From Clostridium collagenovorans DSM 3089 (GTDB taxonomy: Bacteria; Bacillota; Clostridia; Clostridiales; Clostridiaceae), in the NCBI RefSeq assembly GCF_900130005.1, contig NZ_FQXP01000012.1, positions 66,328-130,327 on the forward strand: a DNA stretch of 64,000 nt, written 5' to 3'. Position numbers and translations under genes: made by a program. Under the pieces are notes generated by a model, which did not search any database, was not told where the DNA came from, and saw only the letters and a program-made list of their open reading frames with translations. Positions 1 through 8,172 of this stretch are shown in pieces (positions within the stretch are counted from its first letter, which is position 1; every line of letters starts with the position of its first letter).

Positions 1-1452
1 TGATGCTGACTCTATATTCTCACCAGGAGCCACAAGGTCTGGCTTTATACTTTGAAATGATCTAGGTCCTCTCCCTGAAAAAGCTGACAAGTTATTTGTA
101 ACTGCATTGTAGCTTCCCACTGTTATTGCAGTCATCACAGTTCCAGGTATCCCCAAAGTATTGTATGGATTTGGAGATAAAAATTTAGTACTCGGGCTTA
201 ACCCCTCTGAAATCGGAAGCCATATATTGTACTCTTGATTTTTAAGATTACTATTAGAGTATAAATTTATTGTCCAAACCCCTGGAGTCAATGTTGTTCT
301 TAAGGGAATAAGTGTGATAACAGTTTCTCCATTTAAATTAAATGGTTGTGGCCCTGAGTTATATATATAATAGGAGTCTAAGCCTATATTGCTAGATATA
401 TAACTTTTATTAAGTGGAACAATACCACTACTTCTTCCACTTGAGTCCTTAATTTCTATACTTAATTCAGATAAGAAGTTCTTATATAATTGTAGAACTA
501 TTATCCTTTCATCTGGACCCATATTAAATCCTATGCTTTGCTGTGGTTGAATTATACCACCAACATGATGCCCACTTTCCCCCTCATTTCCTGCTGCTAT
601 TACAAAGTTAAGTCTTTCAAGTTCTGATACAGTTTTTATATATAATTCTAAAAGACTCTCTCCATCATGTGCTCCATCATTAGTGCTAAAGCTAAGATTA
701 ATAACAAGTGGAGCTTTCAATTCTTTACTCTTATCTATTAAAAACTTTACCCCCTTCATCAATTGAGTACTTTGTGCAAAATTAGCTTGTTTAGTTCTAG
801 TCATCTTAACCATAATAATAGAACTTTCATAAGCTACTCCGTAATAATCTTTATTTATTTTCCCCCCTCCACATGCTATACCAGCAACATGAGTTCCATG
901 TCCAGAGGTATCAACTTGATTAACTATACTAAGTGGATTAGGTGCTTTAATAGCATTATTTATATCCTCCTCAGTGTAAACCATATCACTTTGTATATCA
1001 TATATATATTTTATCCTTGTAGTTCCATCCTCATTTCTAAAGGCTGGGTGCATATAGTCAATTCCAGAATCGATAAATCCAACTATGACCCCTTTACCCG
1101 TTAAGTTATATGACTCCCATACCCTGGTTATACAAGAGGACTTATTACTGGCTAAGGAACTCGCATACATAGGTTTAGGTAATTCAAAATATCTTATCTC
1201 TGGAATCTGTAATGCCTTATCTAAATTTTCACCTCTTATGCTAATTACCGCAAAGTTAAATCCTAAATCTACAATACTTCCCTCTAAGGCAGTTATTTTC
1301 TCTTTTACTATGTTTATGTCACCACTTATAAGAACCGCTAACTCCAAAAACTCCTTTTCATTCTGCGGCTCATTAAAATATTCAGCTACCTTAACCCTAA
1401 CTTCTCTAGGAACCTTGGTTATTAAATTTGTTAATGCATTAGCCTTTTCCAT
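1..1452 (-). CDS. Csp-like subtilisin-family serine protease, 3' end cut by window edge
   Basis: The reading frame opens at 1452 behind a GGAG site and stays open for 484 codons to the window edge. It encodes an S8 subtilase. The catalytic Asp lies in FIDSGIDYMHPAF (about residue 128) and the catalytic His in GHGTHVAGIACG; the Ser motif would lie just off the edge. There is no signal peptide, and a long insert separates the His block from the C-terminal core (which ends near SAFSGRGPRS and DLVAPGE), as in the clostridial CspA/B/C group. Csp proteases activate spore cortex-lytic enzyme precursors at germination, but related S8 proteins of other function exist and no cortex lytic gene is visible nearby. 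Family assignment is firm; the germination role is inference. Confidence 0.85.
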   Translation of the reverse strand, partial: MEKANALTNLITKVPREVRVKVAEYFNEPQNEKEFLELAVLISGDINIVKEKITALEGSIVDLGFNFAVISIRGENLDKALQIPEIRYFELPKPMYASSLASNKSSCITRVWESYNLTGKGVIVGFIDSGIDYMHPAFRNEDGTTRIKYIYDIQSDMVYTEEDINNAIKAPNPLSIVNQVDTSGHGTHVAGIACGGGKINKDYYGVAYESSIIMVKMTRTKQANFAQSTQLMKGVKFLIDKSKELKAPLVINLSFSTNDGAHDGESLLELYIKTVSELERLNFVIAAGNEGESGHHVGGIIQPQQSIGFNMGPDERIIVLQLYKNFLSELSIEIKDSSGRSSGIVPLNKSYISSNIGLDSYYIYNSGPQPFNLNGETVITLIPLRTTLTPGVWTINLYSNSNLKNQEYNIWLPISEGLSPSTKFLSPNPYNTLGIPGTVMTAITVGSYNAVTNNLSAFSGRGPRSFQSIKPDLVAPGENIESAS

Positions 1453-1898
1453 AAAGCTTCACTCCATAAAATACTATTATTTATATAATATGTTTTACCC
1501 TATACATTGTTTCACACTTATCCCTATATTTTATCCAAAATTAACCTCTTATCTTCTTCCTTAGACTTTAGCTCTTCTATATATCCTTATAAACTGCTCT
1601 TTACTTCTTAGTTCTTCTATAATACTTTAAGTCATTCTTCACCCTTACTTTTTATTTCTGCTTCAAATCTCTTTTCACTACTCACTTTTACTTATCTTTC
1701 TCCGCTCTTCAAATCTTTTCACCGTTGACAATTACTCCTTAACTATTCTCTCTTTAATAAATGAGTTTTCTTCAAAAAATAAATATGGCATATTCCCAAT
1801 CTCCATGTTAAATATAAGTTATGCTCCAAATATTTAACCAGAAATAGTTAATATGCCAATTTAGCCTACAAATATAACTATAATTATATCTGTATAAT
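1453..1898. other. Spacer without a gene; pyrimidine-rich on the plus strand
   Basis: No convincing coding frame. Between about 1560 and 1740 the plus strand is strongly C/T-rich and carries loosely repeated blocks such as CTTCTATATATCCTTATA, which recurs near 21390 and in degraded form near 21600. Confidence 0.5.
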
Positions 1899-2567
1899 TT
1901 ATAATTGTAATTCAACGTAATTTAATTTCGCTATTACTTTTAATTCTCTTTTACTTATTGTATCTGCTCTCAAAGCATTCTTATTAGAAATTAATAAAAT
2001 CTTATCTGAGTCTAGTCGTTTAACTTGTCTTAAGCATCTTTCTCCATTATACTCTACAAGACAAATAGAATTGTTTTCAATTTCTCCTGTTAAATTTGCA
2101 AAAGCAAGGTCATCCTTAGCAATTCTAAAGCTAAGCATATCATCATTCTCTACTTTCAAGAATATAACCTTATCTGGAGCGTACCCATTTATTCTATTAG
2201 ATACAACAGGTAACTGCTTTTTATCAATAGCTTTATTTAAGTCATATCCATATACAGGTACACTTCTTAAAACTGAGCTGAAAGCATCACTCCATTGATT
2301 ATCAATCTTTTCAAGAGTTTTGAATTTAGGCTTAACCTCTACTCTATCCTCTGCTTCTGCCACATCTTCAAAATTCATAGAGATATCATTGATTTCTTCA
2401 CCTAAAATCTTAGAAACCTTCTCCATGATTGATTCATTAATTACCTTTCTACCAAGTTCAACATCCTTAATAAAACTTTCTGAAACTCCTAATTTTTTAC
2501 CCAATGCCTTTTGAGTCAATCCCTTTTTAGTTCTAACTTGAGCTATTTTTTCTCCTATTCTACTCAT
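1899..2567 (-). CDS. XRE-family regulator with S24 (LexA/CI-like) C-terminal domain
   Basis: A 222-residue protein. The N-terminal helix-turn-helix (residues 1-60) reads IAQVRTKKGLTQKALGKKLG. A linker leads to a LexA/CI-type S24 fold (about 100-220). In cleaving members a Ser sits in a D-S-M context; here that position reads NDDML, with no Ser, although a candidate Lys remains in CLRQVKRLD. The protein therefore looks like a repressor that senses a ligand or partner and does not cleave itself. It stands alone, with no prophage genes beside it. The target is unknown. The start at 2567 is the only good N-terminus for the HTH. Confidence 0.8.
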   Translation of the reverse strand: MSRIGEKIAQVRTKKGLTQKALGKKLGVSESFIKDVELGRKVINESIMEKVSKILGEEINDISMNFEDVAEAEDRVEVKPKFKTLEKIDNQWSDAFSSVLRSVPVYGYDLNKAIDKKQLPVVSNRINGYAPDKVIFLKVENDDMLSFRIAKDDLAFANLTGEIENNSICLVEYNGERCLRQVKRLDSDKILLISNKNALRADTISKRELKVIAKLNYVELQL

Positions 2568-2857
2568 TTCAAAGCCACCTCTGCTATCATAACAATACTT
2601 TTTAATATATTTATTACTATATAAATTTTAATTAATCCTCTATACATATAACCATGTATTATATATTTCACTGCTAAATCTAATCTATTGAATAATATTT
2701 ATAGAAATATCCTCATAATATTTGTACTTAATTATTCTTAAAAACTCTATCTATAGATCTTAAAAACTTACTAACACCCTTATATTTAACCTTAATTTAA
2801 AAACTAAATAAACTCAAATATAAAAAATCAACTAAAGCTTGAATATAGCTTCAATTA

Positions 2858-3241
2858 TTAATTTTTATTTTGTAAATTCTTAAAACTAGCTTTCTCCTGC
2901 ATTAAATGTTCTGCTAAGTAATCAAACTTCCAATTTATAGATGTCGGAGTTACTCCAGCTAAAATAGCATCTTTTAGCTCAGGATATTTTCTTATATCCT
3001 TAACCATCTTCTGAAGTTCTGCTTGCATAAATCCATGAAATAATATTATGGGATCACAATTTAATTTTTCCTTCTCAGTAACTTCAGGAGTTGTGCCATC
3101 AATTATTTCACCAACAGTTAAATCCACCATATTGTTTTCTATGATTTTACATAAGGAAACCTTATTTAAAGCACAAAGACTTCTTAATCTAAAACAACTA
3201 GGCATATCAAATCCATAAACATATACAGCTTTCTTTCCCAT
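2858..3241 (-). CDS. DUF3783-like small protein
   Basis: About 127 residues. I prefer the ATG at 3241 because GGAG lies about 10 nt before it; an in-frame GTG at 3250 is too close to that site. The C-terminal half has the pattern PIILFHGFMQAELQKMVKDI, followed by a conserved-looking segment ending in a WKFDYLAEHLMQE helix. This resembles the DUF3783 family of clostridial proteins, whose function is unknown. No membrane segment or signal peptide is seen. It is monocistronic, with long AT-rich flanks. Confidence 0.6.
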   Translation of the reverse strand: MGKKAVYVYGFDMPSCFRLRSLCALNKVSLCKIIENNMVDLTVGEIIDGTTPEVTEKEKLNCDPIILFHGFMQAELQKMVKDIRKYPELKDAILAGVTPTSINWKFDYLAEHLMQEKASFKNLQNKN

Positions 3242-3282
3242 AATTCTCACGCTCCTTTTCTTATACCCTATGTATAATCAAT

Positions 3283-3319
3283 AACCACTCACTTAACTCC
3301 TAAAAGTTAAATAAGTGGT
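3283..3319 (-). terminator. Imperfect hairpin between cyclophilin and the DUF3783 gene
   Basis: Two 15-nt arms (ACCACTCACTTAACT and AGTTAAATAAGTGGT) pair with two mismatches directly downstream of the cyclophilin stop. The U-run on the minus strand is weak. Confidence 0.45.
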
Positions 3320-3342
3320 CATAAATTATTGTTTTACACTAA

Positions 3343-3861
3343 TTACTTAGTTTCTGGCTCACCATATTCAACACCAAAAGTATCTACAGTTACGGATTCC
3401 ATAACTTGATCTTCGTGAGGTCTATCAGCTCTATCTCTCTTAGAGTTAACTATTTCTTGAGCAACATCTAAACCTTCAGTTAATTTACCGAAAGCAGCAT
3501 ATTGACCGTCTAAGTGTGGAGCATCTGAAGTCATAACGAAGAATTGACTTCCTGCTGAATCTGGTACATAAGTTCTAGCCATAGAAAGAACACCAGCAGT
3601 ATGTTTTAAATCATTTTTAAAACCATTGCTTGAGAATTCTCCCTTTATGCAGTATCCAGGTCCGCCAGTACCAGTTTTTTCTGGGCATCCACCTTGAATC
3701 ATGAAACCAGGAATTACTCTGTGGAATATTAGTCCATCATAGTATCCTTTATTAATTAAGCTTATAAAGTTTTTAACTGTATTAGGAGCTATTTCTGGGT
3801 ATAGCTCAGCCTTCATAACCTTACCATTTTCCATTTTTATTGTAACTATTGGATTTGTCAT
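3343..3861 (-). CDS. Cyclophilin-type peptidyl-prolyl cis-trans isomerase
   Basis: 172 residues, the usual length of bacterial cytoplasmic cyclophilins, with no signal peptide. The active-site block FHRVIPGFMIQGG carries the catalytic Arg and the Phe-Met-Gln surface. Later conserved blocks are LSMARTYVPDSAGSQFFV and LDGQYAAFGK. It catalyses Xaa-Pro isomerisation during protein folding. The gene has an AGGAG site before ATG 3861, is monocistronic and ends in a hairpin. Confidence 0.95.
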   Translation of the reverse strand: MTNPIVTIKMENGKVMKAELYPEIAPNTVKNFISLINKGYYDGLIFHRVIPGFMIQGGCPEKTGTGGPGYCIKGEFSSNGFKNDLKHTAGVLSMARTYVPDSAGSQFFVMTSDAPHLDGQYAAFGKLTEGLDVAQEIVNSKRDRADRPHEDQVMESVTVDTFGVEYGEPETK

Positions 3862-3978
3862 TTGAAGTCCTCTCCTCTTAGAAAAATTTTCTTAATTCAC
3901 AATATATTATACCATAATTACCATAAAACTATTATGATAAAATATTCCTTCTCTAAGAAAATTCTTCTTTCAAAGAAA

Positions 3979-4431
3979 TTATTTAATGACTTCCTTCTTA
4001 ATATTCAAATTCACTTCTAAAACCTTTACATTTTGGGCAAAATTAATAATAACACTACCACCTGGAAGTATCATTATATTCTTATCATTTAAAAATTTTA
4101 TAATTTCTTTGTCAGTTGCTTCCACATTATATACAATAAGCTCCTTATGGTTTACCTTTGGCTTCTTTGTACCATATCCAAAGTTAATTTCCTTTTCACT
4201 TAATTTTAGGTTTTCTCCAATATTTTCATCACATATAGCTATTGTAGCGTTTTCAGTTCCATTATCACAGACTATACCTAATGAACTTATTATATATATT
4301 TTATTGCTATCACTTGGATTGTTAATAGAAACATATTTAACAGCCTTATTGCTATCTATAAGAGCCTTACTTAAATAAAATTCATTACTTTTCTCATTGT
4401 TTAATTCCTTATCTAATAAAAATACCTTCAT
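3979..4431 (-). CDS. Hypothetical protein, 150 aa
   Basis: I do not recognise this protein. It is soluble, rich in Asn, Lys and Ile, and has alternating strand-like segments (KIYIISSLGIVCDNG, ATIAICDENIGENLKL, KELIVYNVEATDKEIIKFL) that suggest an alpha/beta or Ig-like fold. No signal peptide or catalytic motif is apparent. AAGGTGAG precedes the ATG. It lies between cyclophilin and an 0.8-kb spacer and looks monocistronic. Confidence 0.7.
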   Translation of the reverse strand: MKVFLLDKELNNEKSNEFYLSKALIDSNKAVKYVSINNPSDSNKIYIISSLGIVCDNGTENATIAICDENIGENLKLSEKEINFGYGTKKPKVNHKELIVYNVEATDKEIIKFLNDKNIMILPGGSVIINFAQNVKVLEVNLNIKKEVIK

Positions 4432-4800
4432 TGTTTTCTCACCTTATTTCTTATGATTTGCAAGTGTTGATTAGTTTCCGTCTTTTTTAATAGGTCTTAT
4501 TGGAATTGCTTGCATTAGTAAATCTTTATTGCAAACTAAAACTTCTTGATACACCTTGAAATATAACTCCTCATTCCACATAAATTAATGTAATAAATAT
4601 GAAACTTCTACATTATATTCATGTCAAAATGTTAATGTGCTTTAAAAGTTATATATGTAATTAGCCTAATTAGTAATTTAATATAATTTCAAGTACAAAC
4701 ATATAATCTCTAATTAATGTTCTACATTTGTATAATCTTTATATTTATTCTATATTCAGTTTTACATATAAATAAAATCAAGATTCTTTACTAGAATATA

Positions 4801-4904
4801 TATACTTTGTAATATTAAATCTACATAATCGTAATTTATTATATATTAAAATTTTTTATCCTATAAAATATAAATAAAGTTTATTTAACGCAAGATATAT
4901 ATTA
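4801..4904. repeat. Interspersed ~100-bp repeat, copy A
   Basis: The segment starts TATACTTTGTAATATTAAAT and ends with the core GTTTATTTAACGCAAGATAT. The same order of blocks occurs at 19327-19423 and 45046-45149, and more diverged at 6147-6230. Confidence 0.6.
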
Positions 4905-4959
4905 ATAATTAATTTTAACTTTTTCTTCATAAGATTACTTACAACCTAAACACAAAAAA

Positions 4960-5064
4960 TTAAGAAGCTTTAGTTGTACATAGAGTTCTCAATTACATTG
5001 CTTCACTAATTTAGAATTAGCATAGACAACTACATTGTTTATCTATTACACTAAAGCTTCTTAA
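4960..5064 (-). terminator. Large inverted repeat, probable distal terminator for murI
   Basis: Perfect 15-nt arms (TTAAGAAGCTTTAGT and its complement) enclose about 75 nt with further self-complementary pieces. On the minus strand the second arm runs straight into TTTTTT, as in an intrinsic terminator. The large loop would also fit a small structured RNA or a MITE remnant. Confidence 0.5.
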
Positions 5065-5124
5065 AGTGCTTTTCTCTACAATACAACTGTACCGTAAATT
5101 AAAGCAAAATATATAAACTAATAC

Positions 5125-5287
5125 TTCATTTACTTTTTAAGCAACCCATATCCCTTTTGCTTTTTCATAACTCTTATTAAAAACACTCTTCATTTACTTT
5201 TTAAGCAACTCATATCTCTGTTGCTTTTTTATAACTCTTATTAAAAATACTCTTTATCTACTTCTTAAGCAGCTCATATCCCAAAGC
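5125..5287. repeat. 64-bp tandem repeat derived from the murI 3' end
   Basis: Copies begin at 5125, 5189 and 5253 with a period of 64 bp. The third, partial copy is the real end of murI (coding GYELLKK and the stop). The two outer copies keep the same reading but lie past the stop codon. Each copy contains an AAGCAAC/GTTGCTT stem that on the plus strand is followed by a T-run. Confidence 0.8.
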
Positions 5288-6034
5288 ATTTATCTTATCA
5301 TTATTTAATGAATTATATATAGTGACGCTACCATCTTCCTTTGATAAGTTAAGTAAATTCTCATCTTCAAGCAACCTCTTTAATTGATTAACAGTCCCTA
5401 CACTACCATCTATAATAGGAATATCCTTACCTATTATTCCACTCAAAGTTCCCTTTATAAAAGGAAAATGTGTACATCCTAAAACAACTGCCGCTATATC
5501 TTCTTGCATATAAAATGCTACTCTATTTCTTAAATAATCCTCAAGTCTTCTTCCACTTATAACTCCATCTTCTATAAGTTCAACTAAACCTGGACATGGA
5601 AGTGGTCTTATTTGTCCTGAATTATTGCCGTATTTCTTCATCAGGTTATTGAATTTTTTTTCTGCTAAGGTCATAGGGGTAGCCATTATTAATATCTTAC
5701 CCGGTCTATTAAGCTCAACAGCTGGTTTTAAAGCAGGTTCTATACCTATAATAGGAATATCCTTATACTTATCTCTAAGCTTTATAATAGCTGCACTAGT
5801 AGCCGTATTACATGCTACAACCAAAGCTTTTACTCCCTTTGATAATAAAAATTCTGTAGCTTTAAAACTTAGTTCTTGAACCTCTTCTACAGTCTTAGTA
5901 CCATAAGGTGCATTTTTAGAATCCCCAAAATACACATAACTTTCTTTAGGCATTAATCTAACAGCCTCTCTCAATACACTTATACCGCCTACACCTGAAT
6001 CAAAAAATCCTATAGGTTTTTGATTTTTTTCCAT
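5258..6034 (-). CDS. murI: Glutamate racemase
   Basis: 258 residues, normal length. It interconverts L- and D-glutamate and supplies D-Glu for peptidoglycan. The catalytic pair is Cys75 (ACNTATSAA) and Cys187 (VLGCTHFPF); the N-terminal FFDSGVGG holds the general acid/base Asp. The gene stands alone between long spacers. An extended -10 and a 21-nt palindrome lie just upstream. Its last codons are duplicated downstream in a tandem array, so the C-terminus may have been changed by slippage. Confidence 0.96.
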   Translation of the reverse strand: MEKNQKPIGFFDSGVGGISVLREAVRLMPKESYVYFGDSKNAPYGTKTVEEVQELSFKATEFLLSKGVKALVVACNTATSAAIIKLRDKYKDIPIIGIEPALKPAVELNRPGKILIMATPMTLAEKKFNNLMKKYGNNSGQIRPLPCPGLVELIEDGVISGRRLEDYLRNRVAFYMQEDIAAVVLGCTHFPFIKGTLSGIIGKDIPIIDGSVGTVNQLKRLLEDENLLNLSKEDGSVTIYNSLNNDKINALGYELLKK

Positions 6035-6057
6035 ACTTTCACCACCATATTACTTAC

Positions 6058-6098
6058 TAAAGTAATAATATTACTTTAAACTTAATAATATTATACCA
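6058..6098 (-). promoter_or_regulatory. murI promoter with a perfect 10-1-10 palindrome
   Basis: On the minus strand an extended -10, TGGTATAAT, lies at 6098-6090. The palindrome TAAAGTAATA-A-TATTACTTTA (6058-6078) falls just after the expected transcription start, a usual place for a repressor operator. The binding protein is unknown. Confidence 0.5.
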
Positions 6099-6665
6099 CG
6101 TGTGTTTTTATTTACTTTTATAAATTTAAAAATGTATTATATAATCTTCACTATTAAAACTATATCATGAAATTTTAACTTATATCTAAAATTATCATTA
6201 AGTTTATTTAGTACAAGATATTTAAGCTATGTAACTTTGAAACTATTTTGTAGGTTTATATCTATATTTTTATTCATATAATAATGAAACATAGATATAA
6301 ATTACACTTAAAATTATCTATGGAAGCATATAACTTTAATATAAAAAGCTTCTCAACATTAAGTATTAGCTTTTTATATTAAATAAGTCTATCTATAACT
6401 CTAACTGTATAAACTTAATTGAAATATATACTATAATTCAAAGGTATTACAGATATATGGAAGGAAAGATTATTTTAAATATTAGAAATTAAATCCTCCT
6501 TAAAACCATATAATAGTTATATACCATATCATAACCATTTTCAATATAGCATAATCATATTTTAATTACATTTAATTTTATATAAGTTTACACATTGTAC
6601 ATTATAAAAAAATTTTTCTATATTATAATAATTAATAAGATAGTATTAGAAGGAGGAGAAATTCC
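6079..6665. other. Non-coding spacer between the divergent murI and zinc-ribbon genes
   Basis: No gene is seen in the AT-rich sequence between the murI operator and the zinc-ribbon start. A diverged copy of the interspersed repeat is likely at 6147-6230 (block AGTTTATTTAGTACAAGATAT). Confidence 0.45.
6147..6230. repeat. Interspersed repeat, diverged copy D
   Basis: It shares the spacing of blocks ACTATTAAAACTATATCATG and AGTTTATTTAGTACAAGATAT with copies A-C, but with many substitutions. Confidence 0.35.
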
Positions 6666-7193
6666 ATGAATAACAAAAATCTTATAGATACTTTAGAAGC
6701 TCTTTCAAATTCAGTTAAAGAAACTGTAGACACTGTATTAAAAGCTACAAAAGAAAGTGCTAATAACGTTGTAAAAAAATCTGAAAATATAGTTGAAATC
6801 TCTAAGTTAAATGCTTTAGTAGCATCTAAAAACAATGAGTTATCTTCAACACTTGAAAAAATCGGTGAAGTTGTAACACTTAAATTTGAATCTAATATTT
6901 ATATTGATCCTGATTTAGTAGAATACGCTTCTCAAGTTGCTGACCTTAAAAATGAACTAGATGAAATAAATCAACAAATATTAAAACTTAAGAACAAAAA
7001 ACAATGCTCTCAATGTGGTGAATACTTAGATAACACTCATGTTTTCTGTCCTAACTGTGGTGCAAAGCAAGAAGTTTACGAAGCTCCAACAGAAACTTGT
7101 ACAGAAGATCCTAAATGTGAAGAAAAAGAAAGTGAAGAATGTCCTACTTGTTTAGAAGAAAATAATGCTGACAATAAAAGCGAAGATAAATAA
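6666..7193 (+). CDS. Coiled-coil protein with C-terminal zinc ribbon
   Basis: 175 residues. Residues 1-110 are charged and helical, with a heptad-like pattern and a predicted coiled coil. A zinc ribbon follows (CSQCGEYLDNTHVFCPNCG, about 117-136), then an acidic tail with three further Cys. There is no signal peptide. Proteins of this build occur in clostridia as putative regulatory or scaffold proteins, but no function is established. GGAGGAG precedes the ATG, and a strong terminator follows. The 90-aa coiled-coil gene at 8718 may once have been its direct neighbour. Confidence 0.8.
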   Translation: MNNKNLIDTLEALSNSVKETVDTVLKATKESANNVVKKSENIVEISKLNALVASKNNELSSTLEKIGEVVTLKFESNIYIDPDLVEYASQVADLKNELDEINQQILKLKNKKQCSQCGEYLDNTHVFCPNCGAKQEVYEAPTETCTEDPKCEEKESEECPTCLEENNADNKSEDK

Positions 7194-7204
7194 TACCTTA
7201 AACT

Positions 7205-7250
7205 AGCTATGTTCATAAGAATTAATCTTATTATGAACATAGCTCTTTTT
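7205..7250 (+). terminator. Intrinsic terminator of the zinc-ribbon gene
   Basis: AGCTATGTTCATAAG pairs with CTTATTATGAACATAGCT and is followed by CTTTTT. The 3' half of this hairpin is repeated at 8618-8651. Confidence 0.9.
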
Positions 7251-7255
7251 AATTT
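7222..7255. repeat. 34-bp direct repeat, left copy
   Basis: Identical over 34 nt to 8618-8651. It comprises the 3' arm and T-run of the terminator. The two copies bracket the minus-strand gene pair at 7469-8172. Confidence 0.85.
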
Positions 7256-7468
7256 TCACTTACTATGTGATATAAACTATTGTTAATCTATATGATTGTA
7301 TATTACCTTCATTCAAGACCCTTAGTATATATTTTGTAATTATTTTTAATCTAAGTATCATTTCCCATATTAATATATAATCTTTTATATTCTTAACTCA
7401 AAAACCTATAGAATAAACTTCATTATCATGTTTATCCTATAGGTTCATACTATCATTTTTCTTTATAT

Positions 7469-7696
7469 TTATTTTTCTCTAAAATATCCAAGTATAAACA
7501 ACAAAACGAATGTAATTGGTATGTTAACCACTAGATTGGGTAATATATCTAACTTTACTTTTGTAAAAAAAAGTTCATAATCGTTAAAAATATTAACTCC
7601 ATAATTAAACTTTTGTGAAATATATATCCCTATTACTGATCCAATAAATTGTATAATAATAATATATATTATTGATTTTTTTCTTGTTTTATTCAT
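7469..7696 (-). CDS. Small two-helix membrane protein
   Basis: 75 residues with two hydrophobic segments (IIYIIIIQFIGSVIGIYISQ and LVVNIPITFVLLFILGYF) and basic ends. The start lies 5 nt after the stop of the upstream secreted protein gene and has no clear Shine-Dalgarno site, so translation is probably coupled. Its size, topology and pairing resemble bacteriocin immunity proteins, but no sequence signature proves this. The function is unknown. Confidence 0.65.
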   Translation of the reverse strand: MNKTRKKSIIYIIIIQFIGSVIGIYISQKFNYGVNIFNDYELFFTKVKLDILPNLVVNIPITFVLLFILGYFREK

Positions 7697-7701
7697 ATAT
7701 T

Positions 7702-8172
7702 TTAAACCGGAAAACCAGTGCTTTTATATGTGTTAGAATAGACTAAATTTCTTCTTCCTGAATCTGAATAGAAATATACCCCAACTACCAACTTAGACTT
7801 ATATCTCCCTACAATTACTGTACCATATCCTGTTAATCCAAATTTATTATAGTTGTTTTCAATACAATCAGTTGCATATGAAGATATAGCAGCTGCTACT
7901 GCACTACCAGCAATACCCGTTCCTGGACCTCCTAAGTAACCAATTCCTGTACCTGCTGCTTGAATTACAGCACTAGTCACTAATTTTTCAGTCATTTTTC
8001 TACTAGACACATCAAATGTAAAATCAACAAATGAACGATCCCATTGATTAAACTCTCTAGTTTGTACTATATACTTATCATTTGTATCGATAGTTTCTGC
8101 ATTTACAGTTAACTTAGGACTCATAGTGCATACCATAGAAGTAATTATAATGCAACTTAAAATTTTTTTCAT
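7702..8172 (-). CDS. Small secreted glycine-zipper protein
   Basis: 156 residues. A clear Sec signal peptide (KKILSCIIITSMVCTMSPKL, likely cleaved after VNA or nearby) is followed by a polar region. Then comes a hydrophobic, glycine-rich stretch with repeated GxxxG spacing (AAGTGIGYLGGPGTGIAGSA, about residues 72-91) and a beta-rich tail. Glycine zippers of this type occur in membrane-active peptides and pore formers. GGAGG precedes the ATG. It is transcribed with the small membrane protein, and the pair lies between 34-bp direct repeats. A toxin or bacteriocin role is inference only. Confidence 0.7.
   Translation of the reverse strand: MKKILSCIIITSMVCTMSPKLTVNAETIDTNDKYIVQTREFNQWDRSFVDFTFDVSSRKMTEKLVTSAVIQAAGTGIGYLGGPGTGIAGSAVAAAISSYATDCIENNYNKFGLTGYGTVIVGRYKSKLVVGVYFYSDSGRRNLVYSNTYKSTGFPV

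Larger units (their letters stand above)
4432..5257. other. Long non-coding spacer downstream of murI
   Basis: No gene is seen. The spacer holds a copy of an interspersed repeat (4801-4904), a 105-nt inverted repeat (4960-5064) and tandem copies of the murI 3' end (5125-5287), each listed separately. Confidence 0.6.

Noticed and set aside
763..1564. Two plus-strand open frames opposite the left-edge gene
   Set aside because: They are antisense to the subtilase, which has both catalytic motifs and a good ribosome site; their own composition is not protein-like.
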